From: an uncultured Sphingomonas sp.
Lineage (GTDB): Bacteria > Pseudomonadota > Alphaproteobacteria > Sphingomonadales > Sphingomonadaceae
NCBI GenBank assembly: GCA_913776255.1
Contig: CAJYLV010000059.1
Coordinates: forward strand, 1 to 33,980
DNA length: 33,980 nt
Direction of reading: 5' to 3'
The notes below the pieces were generated by a model. It did not search any database, was not told the DNA's origin, and was given only the letters and a program-made list of their open reading frames with translations. A program made the position numbers and the translations under genes. Within the stretch, counting starts at the first letter, position 1. Each line of letters opens with the position of its first letter. Positions 18,727 to 28,627 of this stretch are shown here, in pieces.

Positions 18727-19079
18727 TAGTATCTCTTGTGCATGAGGCGGTCAGGCATCGCGAGCTCTCGGCGTATTGCTGTCGACAGCCTTCTAAGGCC
18801 ATTTAGTCTCGGAGTTCGATCGATGTAATTTGCCAGTCTACGCAGACGGTCTGGAGTGAGTGCTAACGGCACCGAAAGCCTCAAAGCCCTAGGCGAGCGC
18901 TGCGCAACTTGAACAAACGCGATGCCATAATGTTCAGCTATGCGCTTCATGCCAGACCGACTTAAATTAGGGCCGAATCGCAGAGCTGGAACAACTCGCT
19001 TATTCGCCCTGAGATCGTGCGCAAAGTCAAAGCGACGAAACTTATATTTCGGTCGCCATGGCTTTGACCGAGCAATCAC
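18726..19079 (-). CDS. Unknown basic protein ORF between carA and carB (atypical composition)
   Basis: A 117-codon ORF fills the gap between carA and carB. Its GTG overlaps the carA stop (GTGA) and its TAA overlaps the carB ATG (TAATG). The product would be strongly basic (many Arg/Lys) with no hydrophobic helix and no family that I recognise. Codon choice differs sharply from its neighbours: by hand count only 20 of the first 44 codons end in G or C, whereas carA and carB end almost always in G or C. It may be a transferred gene kept in frame by coupling, or a non-coding insertion with an open frame by chance. The carA-carB coupling makes the region worth annotating either way. Confidence 0.4.
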
Positions 19080-20263
19080 CGCAGCGCCCCCACGAACCGC
19101 TCGAACAGGTAGAAACTATCCTGCGGCCCCGGGCTCGCCTCGGGGTGGTATTGTACCGAGAACGCCGGCCGGTCGGTCAGTTCCAGCCCCGCGTTCGACC
19201 CGTCGAACAGCGACACATGCGTCTCGCGCGCGTTCGCGGGCAGCGAGTCGCGCTCGACCGCGAAGCCGTGGTTCATGCTGGTGATCTCGACCGCGCCGTC
19301 GTCGACGCGCTTGACCGGATGGTTCGCGCCGCGATGTCCCTGGAACATCTTCGTCGTCCGCGCACCCACCGCCAGCGCCAGCAACTGGTGCCCGAGGCAG
19401 ATGCCGAACAGGGGCTTGCCGGTGTCGAGCAACTGCCGGATCACCGGCACCGCATATTCCCCGGTCGCCGCAGGATCGCCGGGGCCGTTCGACAGGAAGA
19501 TGCCGTCCGGGTTGAGCGCCATGATCTCGTCGAACGTGGCATTCGCCGGTACGACCGATACCTTCGCACCCGCCTGAACGATGTTCCGGAAGATGTTGAA
19601 TTTGCTACCATAGTCGATCGCGACGACATGCGGCCGCGCCGCGCTCTGTGCCCCGTCTGCGGCACCTTCGCCAACATCGAACCCGAAGCCGAGCTTCCAG
19701 ATGCCGCCCGCCCAGGTCCCATGGGTCTCGCGGGTGACGTCCTTGGCGAGGTCCATCCCCTCCAGCCCCGGCCAGCCGCGCGCCATCTTGAGCAAGGCGT
19801 CGAGATCGAACTCCCCGGTCGGCGAATGCGCCACCACGCCGTTCGGCGCGCCGCCCGAGCGGATGCGCCGCGTCAGCGCGCGCGTGTCGACCCCGGCCAG
19901 CCCGATGCGCGTGTGGCGCTTCATCCAGCCGTCGAGATTCTCCATCGCACGGAAATTGCTCGGCGCGGTCGGGTCTTCGCGGACGATCATGCCCAGTGCG
20001 TGCGGATTGTCCGCCTCCACGTCGTCGGGGTTGGCGCCGACGTTGCCGATGTGCGGGAAGGTGAAGGTGATGATCTGCCCGGCGAAGGACGGATCGGTCA
20101 TGATCTCCTGATAGCCGGTCATCGCGGTGTGGAAGCACACCTCGCCGACCGCGGCGCCCTCCGCGCCGAAGCCGCGCCCCCACGCGACCTCTCCATTGGC
20201 CAGAACGAGGACGCCGGTGGCGCCTTCGGGCATGGGGGCGTGCGGAAACTCAGGCTCGGCCAT
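19076..20263 (-). CDS. carA: Carbamoyl-phosphate synthase small subunit (glutaminase)
   Basis: A 395-residue CarA that hydrolyses glutamine and passes ammonia to CarB. The N-terminal CPSase_sm domain includes GEVCFHTAMTGYQEIMTDPS (41-60) and AGVDTRALTRRIRSGGA. The C-terminal class I glutamine amidotransferase domain has its nucleophile C289 in FGICLGHQLLALA and the His/Glu pair H373/E375 in QYHPEASPGPQDS. GPGDPAATGEY forms the oxyanion region. AGGAG lies 12 bases before the ATG, rather far, but no better start is seen. The gene is divergent from yqeY across a 95-bp region with a promoter-like palindrome. Confidence 0.97.
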   Translation of the reverse strand: MAEPEFPHAPMPEGATGVLVLANGEVAWGRGFGAEGAAVGEVCFHTAMTGYQEIMTDPSFAGQIITFTFPHIGNVGANPDDVEADNPHALGMIVREDPTAPSNFRAMENLDGWMKRHTRIGLAGVDTRALTRRIRSGGAPNGVVAHSPTGEFDLDALLKMARGWPGLEGMDLAKDVTRETHGTWAGGIWKLGFGFDVGEGAADGAQSAARPHVVAIDYGSKFNIFRNIVQAGAKVSVVPANATFDEIMALNPDGIFLSNGPGDPAATGEYAVPVIRQLLDTGKPLFGICLGHQLLALAVGARTTKMFQGHRGANHPVKRVDDGAVEITSMNHGFAVERDSLPANARETHVSLFDGSNAGLELTDRPAFSVQYHPEASPGPQDSFYLFERFVGALR

Positions 20264-20311
20264 GATGGGCGGGCACTCCTTGAAAGGGTCGGCAATGTCG
20301 CTAAGCCCCGC

Positions 20312-20340
20312 CCGCTAGAGACGCATCGGCGATGCGTCAA
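20312..20340 (-). promoter_or_regulatory. Candidate carA promoter with overlapping palindromic operator
   Basis: On the minus strand TTGACG (20335-20340) is followed by a 17-base spacer and a poor -10 TAGCGG. The perfect palindrome GACGCATC-GGC-GATGCGTC (20320-20338) covers most of the -35 box and the spacer, a position suited to a repressor. It could also form a hairpin in a yqeY leader transcript. Confidence 0.4.
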
Positions 20341-20358
20341 TCTGTTAAGGACGAGTAG

Positions 20359-20811
20359 ATGATTCGCGACGACATCAAGGCAGCGCAGATCGCGGCGATG
20401 AAGGCCGGCGACAAGGAAGCGCGCGGCGCTATCGGCTTGATTCAGGCCGCGATCAAGAATCGCGACATCGAGGCGCGGACCGGCACCGCCCCGACCGACG
20501 ATGACGCACTGGTGATCGAGGTCCTGCAGAAGATGGTGAAGCAGCGCCGCGAATCGATCGCGATGTACGAACAGGGTGGCCGCGCCGAACTCGCCGCCGC
20601 CGAGGCCGCCGAGGTCGCGGTGATCGAGCGCTTCCTCCCCGCGCAGATGAGCGAGGACGAGACCAGGGCGGCGATCGAGTCGATCAAGGCCGATCTCGGC
20701 GCGAGCGGCATGAAGGACATGGGTCGCGTGATGGCCGAACTGAAGGCGCGCCACGCCACGACGCTCGACATGAGCAAAGCGAGCGGGCTGGTGAAGGCGG
20801 CGTTGGCCTGA
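20359..20811 (+). CDS. GatB/YqeY domain protein
   Basis: A 150-residue YqeY-family protein, with the helical domain also found at the C-terminus of the GatB amidotransferase subunit. Hallmarks are the start MIRDDIKAAQIAAMKAGDKEARGAI, the EVLQKMVKQRRESIAMYEQGGR block, EAAEVAVIERFLPAQMSEDE and the tail DMGRVMAELKARHATTLDMSKASGLVKAAL. A role in tRNA-dependent amidation is assumed from homology but not established. AAGGA stands seven bases before the ATG. The order yqeY-dnaG-rpoD is conserved in many proteobacteria; here a large inverted repeat separates yqeY from dnaG. Confidence 0.93.
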   Translation: MIRDDIKAAQIAAMKAGDKEARGAIGLIQAAIKNRDIEARTGTAPTDDDALVIEVLQKMVKQRRESIAMYEQGGRAELAAAEAAEVAVIERFLPAQMSEDETRAAIESIKADLGASGMKDMGRVMAELKARHATTLDMSKASGLVKAALA

Positions 20812-20832
20812 TTTCGTAGAAGAAGAAGCTTT

Positions 20833-20979
20833 GTTCACGCGGAGGCGCGGAGGCGCAGAGAGGTGACGCCTGCCGCGCCGATCCGAGCCGCCTTGGCGGC
20901 TCTCAAGGCTCATCGTGGCAAGGGGAGATGCGCTGGCGCGCTGCGGAACCTCTCTGCGCCTCCGCGCCTCCGCGTGAAC
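20833..20979. repeat. Long inverted repeat with perfect 32-bp arms
   Basis: The left arm 20833-20864 (GTTCACGCGGAGGCGCGGAG...AGAGAGGT) and the right arm 20948-20979 are exact reverse complements. Imperfect pairing continues outward through AAGAAGAAG (left) and CTTCTTCTT (right), so the element spans about 20818-20994. The 83-bp interior contains its own hairpin, GAGCCGCC-TT-GGCGGCTC. No transposase is present. It lies between yqeY and dnaG in tandem orientation. Confidence 0.9.
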
Positions 20980-21055
20980 CAGATCTTCTTCTTAACTCCC
21001 GGCCTGAAACCGAACAGCCGTTGCCGATTTACCGCGGATCGGCCATAAGGGCCGG

Positions 21056-21061
21056 TATAAT
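21056..21061 (+). promoter_or_regulatory. -10 box (TATAAT) of dnaG, probably leaderless
   Basis: A perfect TATAAT ends six bases before the dnaG GTG (21068), which puts the expected transcription start on the start codon. No usable SD precedes it and no -35 hexamer is evident. Confidence 0.5.
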
Positions 21062-21067
21062 GCGAAG

Positions 21068-22962
21068 GTGAGTTTGACCCCCGCCTTCCTCGATGAGCTT
21101 CGCGCACGCACCTCGCTGACCGCGCTCGTGGGCAAGACGGTCAAGCTCACCCGCGCCGGTCGCGAGTCGAAAGGCTGCTGCCCGTTCCACGACGAGAAGA
21201 CGCCCAGCTTCTACGTCAACGACGACAAGGGCTTCTATCACTGCTTCGGCTGCTCGGCGCATGGCGACGCGATTCGCTGGCTGACCGATCATCAGGGCCT
21301 GCCGTTCATGGATGCGGTGAAGGAACTCGCCGCCGCCGCCGGGATGGAGGTCCCCGCCCCCGACGCGCGCGCCGCGCAGCGTGCGGAGAAGGCGAAGTCG
21401 CTCCACGACGTCATGCAGGCCGCCGCCGACTGGTTCACCCAGCAACTCGGCGGGATTGACGGCGCGGAGGCACGCGCGCTGCTCGACCGGCGCGGGATCA
21501 AGGACGCGACGCGCAAGGCGTTCGGCTTCGGCTACGCCCCCGATGCGCGCGGGCGGCTGCGCACCGCGCTCAAGGACTTCGGCGACGACATGCTCGTCGA
21601 GGCCGGGCTGCTGATCCAGGTCGAGGGCAAGGAGCCCTATGACCGGTTCCGCGGCCGGCTGATGATCCCGATCCGCGACCCGCGCGGGCGCGTGATCGCG
21701 TTCGGCGGGCGGATCATCGGCGAGGGCGAGCCGAAATATCTGAATTCACCCGACACCCCGCTCTTCGACAAGGGCCGCACGCTCTACAATCTCGATCGCG
21801 CGTTGCCCGCCGCGCGCAAGACCGCGCGGCTGTTCGTGGTCGAGGGCTATATGGACGCGATCGCGCTCGCGCAGGGCGGGATCGGCGAGACCGTCGCCCC
21901 GCTCGGCACCGCGCTGACCGAGCAACAGCTCGAACGGTTGTGGCGCGTGGTCGACGTGCCGATGCTGTGCTTCGACGGCGACAAGCCCGGGCAGAAGGCC
22001 GCGATCCGCGCCGCGCACCGCGCGCTGCCGCTGCTCGCGCCCGGCCGCAGCCTCGGCTTCGCGACGCTGCCGGAAGGACAGGATCCGGACGACCTGATGC
22101 GCGCCAAGGGCGCACAGGGGTTCGAGGCGCTGGTGCGCGAGGTGGAGCCGCTCGCCGATCGGCTGTGGAAGCACGAACTCGCCGCCGAACCGCTCGACAC
22201 GCCCGAACAGCGCGCCGGGCTGAGAAAGCGGCTGAACGATCTCGCCGAGACGATCGCCGATCCGTCGGTGAAGGCGGAATACAAGGCCGAGTTCCGCAAC
22301 CGCTTCGACGAGCGGTTCGCGCGCCAGCGGCAGCCGTTCCAGCAGCGCCAGCCTTTCTATCCGATGGGGCAGCGCAAGCCCGGCCAGAAATGGTCGCCGC
22401 CCCCGCCCCCCGTCACCGAGGACGCCAGGAAGGTCGGTGCCGCCGGCAACATCGACCGCGTGCTCGCCAAGGCGGTGCTTGCGGGGCTGATCCGCCACCC
22501 TGCGGAGATCGCGCGCCACATGGAAGTGCTAGGCAGCCTCAAGCTCGCCGACGGCGCGCTCGGACGCTTGTTCGAGGCGGTGGTCGACGTCGCGCTGGAG
22601 GACCGCCGCGCCGCGCCGCTTGATAGCGGCGGGCTCGTCACCATATTGGCGCGATCCGGTTTCGAGGCGATCGCCCATGATCTTCTGAGAGCCGATACGA
22701 TGCCCTATTCGTTCACCCGGGCCGGTGGCGACGAGAAGCAGGCGCGCGAGGACCTCGACGAGGCGATCGCGGTGCTGATCGCGCGGCCGGAGGTGGATGC
22801 GGCGCTCGCGGAGGCGACCTCGGCGATGCAGACGCATTTCACCGCCGAGGCGTTCGAACGACAGGTGGCATTGGTGAACGAACAGCGCGCGCTCGACGAG
22901 CGGCTTGCAAATCTGGTGCAGGCAAACGAAGACGCCCGCGCGCTTGGACCCGAGGACGATTG

Positions 22963-22963
<1 letters not shown>
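21068..22963 (+). CDS. dnaG: DNA primase DnaG
   Basis: A 631-residue primase that makes RNA primers at the replication fork. The N-terminal CHC2 zinc ribbon is complete (C38, H41, C59, C62 in [10 protein letters not shown] and FYHCFGC). The TOPRIM core shows the catalytic Glu in [13 protein letters not shown] and the metal Asp pair in [32 protein letters not shown] and [14 protein letters not shown] precede it. The C-terminal helicase-binding part (about 460-631) is less conserved. It starts at GTG ([17 protein letters not shown]), with TATAAT just upstream. Its TGA overlaps the rpoD ATG, so primase and sigma factor are coupled as in the classic macromolecular-synthesis operon. Confidence 0.97.
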
Positions 22964-24990
<2,027 letters not shown>

Positions 24991-24996
24991 GCGATC

Positions 24997-25020
24997 GGAG
25001 AGCGGGCGGCCCCGCTCTCC
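24997..25020 (+). terminator. Terminator-like hairpin after rpoD
   Basis: A perfect 10-bp stem GGAGAGCGGG/CCCGCTCTCC with a CGGC loop begins six bases after the rpoD stop codon. No T-run follows, so it may be a 3'-end stabiliser or a Rho-associated site rather than a classic terminator. Confidence 0.5.
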
Positions 25021-25162
25021 CGCATGTCGATCCGGGTCAGTCGGTGCCGGTCGGCGGGGTGAATCTCGGCCCTGTAAACCGCGCCTTTACATACCCGCAT
25101 TATGATCGCCGTCGACCGCCCTGCCGCTACTGGCCGGCGGGCGCTATCGAGCGGAGGAATGC

Positions 25163-25822
25163 GTGACCATCGCCATCGACAAGCGGCCGCAGGGCTGCGC
25201 CGGGACGATCCTTGCGATGATCGCGAGCGACGGCACCGCCGCCGCCCCGCACGCCCGCGCGCTGACCCAGCCCGACGCCACGTTGCGCGACATCGCCGAT
25301 GCCGTTCACGCGCTGTGCGTGTTGCACGGCGCCTTTCCGGGGATCGTCGACCATGCCAGCAACGGCTGCACCGATCCGCTCGCGCGTGACTGGCTGGGGC
25401 AGGCCGCCGCGGCGATCAGCGGGGAGCGCGCGCTGCTCGTCCGCCTGACCGCCGCGGTCGGTCCGCTGCCCTCCACCCCCGGTCAGGCCGCGTCGCAAAC
25501 GGCGATCCTCGGTCAGCGCAACGCCCTGGAAATGCTGTCCCGTTCCGACCGCGCCGGCTGTGCGACCGGGACCGCGCTCGCCTTCGTGCTCGACTGGGTC
25601 GCGGTACGCGGCGTGCTGGACAGCTGCGCGCGACGCATGGCGCTGCCGGTCGGCGATCCGTTCACCGCCGCCGCCAGCCAGGCGATCGCCCTGCTCAAGG
25701 TCATCGAGGCGAGCGCGTCGGTCGAACGCGCGATGGCGTTCGGCGCGCAGCAGATGCTCGCGCAGCATCGCGGCCTGTGGCAGTTGCTGGAGGCCCGCGC
25801 CGCCGCGCGCCACGCCATGTAA
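25163..25822 (+). CDS. Hypothetical protein (219 residues), sphingomonad-type
   Basis: I cannot name a family with confidence; the pattern DATLRDIADAVHALCVLHGAFPGIVDHA recalls uncharacterised Sphingomonadales proteins (possibly DUF6975). It starts at a GTG with GGAGG five bases upstream. The product is soluble, Ala-rich and mostly helical, without signal peptide or membrane helix. It has five cysteines (CAG, ALCVLHG, NGCTD, GCATG, DSCARR) and several histidines, but no recognisable metal motif. It stands alone 172 bp behind rpoD and 71 bp before the MoxR gene. The codon usage is typical of the genome, which supports it being real. Confidence 0.75.
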   Translation: MTIAIDKRPQGCAGTILAMIASDGTAAAPHARALTQPDATLRDIADAVHALCVLHGAFPGIVDHASNGCTDPLARDWLGQAAAAISGERALLVRLTAAVGPLPSTPGQAASQTAILGQRNALEMLSRSDRAGCATGTALAFVLDWVAVRGVLDSCARRMALPVGDPFTAAASQAIALLKVIEASASVERAMAFGAQQMLAQHRGLWQLLEARAAARHAM

Positions 25823-25893
25823 CGCTTCCCCATTGCGCGCCCGATCGCGCGCGCTATTCCATACCCGATCTTCGATGAGGAACGGGTTGGGCG

Positions 25894-26745
25894 ATGCAGC
25901 GCTTCGAGGGCACGCAGGATTATGTCGCGACCGACGATTTGAAAGTCGCGGTCAACGCCGCGGTGGCGCTGCGCCGGCCGCTGCTGGTCAAAGGAGAGCC
26001 GGGCACCGGCAAGACGGTGCTGGCGCAGGAGATCGCACGCGCAATCGGGGCCGAGCTGATCGAGTGGAACGTCAAGTCGACCACCAAGGCGCAGCAAGGG
26101 CTCTACGAATATGACGCGGTCGCGCGTCTGCGCGACGGACAATTGGGTGATCCGCGCGTCCACGACATCGCCAATTACATCCGTCGCGGCAAATTGTGGG
26201 AAGCGTTCACCCGCCCCACCCCGCCGGTGCTGCTGATCGACGAGATCGACAAGGCCGATATCGAATTTCCGAACGACCTGTTGCAGGAACTCGATCGGAT
26301 GGAGTTCCACGTCTACGAAACCGGCGAGACGGTGCGCGCCGCGCAGCGTCCGATCGTCATCATCACCTCGAACAATGAGAAAGAGCTGCCCGACGCGTTC
26401 CTGCGTCGCTGCTTCTTCCATTATATCCGCTTTCCCGATCGAGAGACGATGCAGGCGATCGTCGACGTCCACTTCCCAGGCATCCAGAAACTGCTGGTCG
26501 GCCGTGCGCTCGACCTGTTCTACGAGGTTCGCGAGGTACCCGGTCTCAAGAAGAAGCCATCGACCAGCGAATTGCTCGACTGGCTCAAGCTGCTGCTCCA
26601 CGAGGACATGCCGCTCGACGTGCTTCAGAACCGCGACCCGACCAAGGCGATCCCGCCGCTCCACGGCGCGCTGCTCAAGAACGAGCAGGACGTGATGCTG
26701 TTCGAGCGGCTGGCGTTCATGGCGCGCCGGGCTCCACGCGGCTGA
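25894..26745 (+). CDS. MoxR-family AAA+ ATPase
   Basis: A 283-residue AAA+ ATPase of the MoxR group (CoxD/CbbQ-like), which are chaperones that mature or activate partner complexes. Walker A is GEPGTGKT (34-41), Walker B is PVLLIDEIDKAD (111-122), sensor 1 is ITSNNEKELPDAFLRRC (157-173) including the arginine finger, and LYEYDAVARLRDGQL (70-84) is the typical MoxR helix. The stop shares one base with the start of the VWA gene (TGATG). MoxR ATPases usually work with VWA proteins encoded next door. The target here is unknown, since no CO-dehydrogenase or other client gene is nearby. Confidence 0.93.
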   Translation: MQRFEGTQDYVATDDLKVAVNAAVALRRPLLVKGEPGTGKTVLAQEIARAIGAELIEWNVKSTTKAQQGLYEYDAVARLRDGQLGDPRVHDIANYIRRGKLWEAFTRPTPPVLLIDEIDKADIEFPNDLLQELDRMEFHVYETGETVRAAQRPIVIITSNNEKELPDAFLRRCFFHYIRFPDRETMQAIVDVHFPGIQKLLVGRALDLFYEVREVPGLKKKPSTSELLDWLKLLLHEDMPLDVLQNRDPTKAIPPLHGALLKNEQDVMLFERLAFMARRAPRG

Positions 26746-27923
26746 TGTTCCTCGCGTTCCTCGACCAGCTGCGCGCCGCCGGCATCCCGGCGGGGATGAA
26801 GGAGCATCTGCTGCTGCTCGAGGCGCTGCAGGCGGAGGTGATCGAGCGCAGCCCCGAGCAATTCTACCATTTGTCGCGCGCGATCTACGTCAAGGACGAG
26901 GGGCTATACGATCGCTTCGACCGCGTGTTCGCGCAGGTGTTCAACGGGCTGGAGACCAGCTTCGCCGAGGCCGGCGCGGCGATCCCGGAAGACTGGCTCA
27001 AGGCGATCGCCGAACGCTATCTGACACCCGAGGAGATGGCGAAGATCGCGGCGCTCGGCTCATGGGACGAGATCATGGACACGCTCCGCCAGCGGCTGGA
27101 GGAGCAGCACGCGCGGCATCAGGGCGGGTCGAAATGGATCGGCACCGGCGGCACCAGCCCGTTCGGCAATGGCGGCTACAATCCCGCCGGGGTGCGGATC
27201 GGCGGCGAGTCACGCCACCGCCGTGCGATCAAGGTCTGGGAACAGCGCGAGTTTCGCGACCTCGACAACAGCCGCGAACTGGGCACGCGCAACATCAAGG
27301 TCGCGTTGCGCCGTCTGCGCCGCTTCGCGCGCGACGGCGCGGCCGACGAGCTGGACATGGACGCGACGATCGCCGGCACCGCGCGCCGCGGCTGGCTCGA
27401 CGTGATGATGCGCCCCGAACGGCGCAATGCGGTCAAGCTGTTGCTCTTCCTCGACGTCGGTGGGTCGATGGATCCCTATATCCGGCTGTGCGAGGAGCTG
27501 TTCTCGGCCGCCACCGCCGAATTCCGCCACCTCGAATTCTTCTACTTTCACAATTGCCCCTATGAGGGTGTGTGGAAGGACAATCGTCGCCGCTTCCAGG
27601 AGCGCACGCCGCTTTGGGACGTGCTCCACCGCTTCGGGCACGACCACAAGCTGGTGCTGGTCGGCGATGCGTCGATGAGCCCGTATGAGATCACGCAGGC
27701 AGGCGGATCGGTCGAGCATATGAACGACGAGCCCGGCGCGGTGTGGATGCAGCGACTGACCGCCACCTATCCGGCTGCGGCGTGGCTCAACCCGCTGCCG
27801 GAAGCGCATTGGGATTACACCGCCTCGGTCGCGATGATCCGGGAGCTGATGGGCGGGCGCATGTATCCGCTGACGCTCGACGGACTGGATGAGGCGATGC
27901 GCGAGCTGACCCGCAAGCGCTGA
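26745..27923 (+). CDS. VWA-domain protein, CoxE-like
   Basis: A 392-residue protein with a C-terminal von Willebrand factor A domain and an N-terminal CoxE-type region. The MIDAS loop is LLFLDVGGSMDPYI (D237 and S241); Gly replaces the first Ser of the usual DxSxS, as is normal in this subfamily. The middle part contains the GNGGYNPAGVRIGG motif, WEQREFRDLDNSRELGTRNIKVALRRLRRFAR, and later LVLVGDASMSPYEI. It would be the metal-binding partner of the MoxR ATPase upstream, to which it is coupled by a one-base overlap (TGATG). No signal peptide or membrane helix is seen, so it is cytoplasmic. Confidence 0.92.
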   Translation: MFLAFLDQLRAAGIPAGMKEHLLLLEALQAEVIERSPEQFYHLSRAIYVKDEGLYDRFDRVFAQVFNGLETSFAEAGAAIPEDWLKAIAERYLTPEEMAKIAALGSWDEIMDTLRQRLEEQHARHQGGSKWIGTGGTSPFGNGGYNPAGVRIGGESRHRRAIKVWEQREFRDLDNSRELGTRNIKVALRRLRRFARDGAADELDMDATIAGTARRGWLDVMMRPERRNAVKLLLFLDVGGSMDPYIRLCEELFSAATAEFRHLEFFYFHNCPYEGVWKDNRRRFQERTPLWDVLHRFGHDHKLVLVGDASMSPYEITQAGGSVEHMNDEPGAVWMQRLTATYPAAAWLNPLPEAHWDYTASVAMIRELMGGRMYPLTLDGLDEAMRELTRKR

Positions 27924-28039
27924 ACGGTTGCGCTCCGCGCACCCACGATCGCGCAAGTTGCAATTGCTGCATCACGCTTCCTTCACCAAATGGCCGGCAT
28001 ACGCTGCACCGCAGCAAACAAGCATATCGTGAGGCCGTG

Positions 28040-28135
28040 ATGCTCTACCTCGTCTATCTGATCGCCCAATATCGCAATCAGGCGCGCGCGCGCGCCGAGG
28101 CCGCCAACGACACCGACGTCCGTCGCGCTGCCTGA
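28040..28135 (+). CDS. Possible 31-residue peptide
   Basis: A short ORF, MLYLVYLIAQYRNQARARAE followed by an acidic/basic tail, in the 230-bp gap between the VWA gene and the convergent secreted-protein gene. GAGG stands five bases before the ATG, a good ribosome site. The first 11 residues are hydrophobic with Tyr and Leu and the remainder is charged, so the peptide could lie along the membrane. Nothing similar comes to mind. It is supported only by the SD and codon use. Confidence 0.4.
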   Translation: MLYLVYLIAQYRNQARARAEAANDTDVRRAA

Positions 28136-28153
28136 GCCGCGACCGCGCGGCGC

Positions 28154-28552
28154 CTATTTGGCGGCGCTGCGCACATAGGGCGTGAAGTTGCCGAGCAGCA
28201 GCGACGCCTTGGGAATGCGTGACATGCGGTTGAGCGGCCGCACCTGGTCGTTGCGGCACAATTGCCCGCCGAACGGCTCGGTGATGACGATGTCGTCGTC
28301 ATCCAGCGTTTCCGCGCGCGCCTGCGGCACGTTCACATAGATGCGCGAGCCGATCCGCCACGCGAGCGCCCGCTGCGAAATGATCTGCACCGAGTTGCTG
28401 TCGGTCGGGCTGACCGGGATACAGCGCACCGGCGCCTCCGCCACCCGCCCCTTGAGCAGGCGGGCGAGATCCGCATCGGGGCTCGACCGCGCGGCCTGCG
28501 CGGGAACGGCAAGGGCGGCGACCAGCGCCGCGGCGACGATCAGGTTCTTCAT
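28154..28552 (-). CDS. Small secreted protein of unknown function
   Basis: A 132-residue protein with a clear signal peptide (MKNLIVAAALVAALAVPAQA, cleavage near residue 20). The mature part has two cysteines (C44 in VRCIPV and C99 in GGQLCRND), which probably form a disulfide. The pattern RALAWRIGSRIYVNVPQARAETLDDDDIVITEPFGGQLCR followed by PKASLLLGNFTPYV matches a family of uncharacterised periplasmic proteins common in sphingomonads, as far as I recall. AGGAG precedes the ATG. It is divergent from the Mfd-type helicase; 75 bp separate the starts. Confidence 0.85.
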   Translation of the reverse strand: MKNLIVAAALVAALAVPAQAARSSPDADLARLLKGRVAEAPVRCIPVSPTDSNSVQIISQRALAWRIGSRIYVNVPQARAETLDDDDIVITEPFGGQLCRNDQVRPLNRMSRIPKASLLLGNFTPYVRSAAK

Positions 28553-28627
28553 GGACACTCTCCTGCCATATCCACGCTGAACCGGCGCTGACCCCATGTC
28601 GATCCACGGCTGATCTGAAGCAAGCGG

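Noticed and set aside
20833..20979. Insertion sequence
   Set aside because: The 83-bp interior cannot encode a transposase and no target duplication is visible; at most it is a non-autonomous element.
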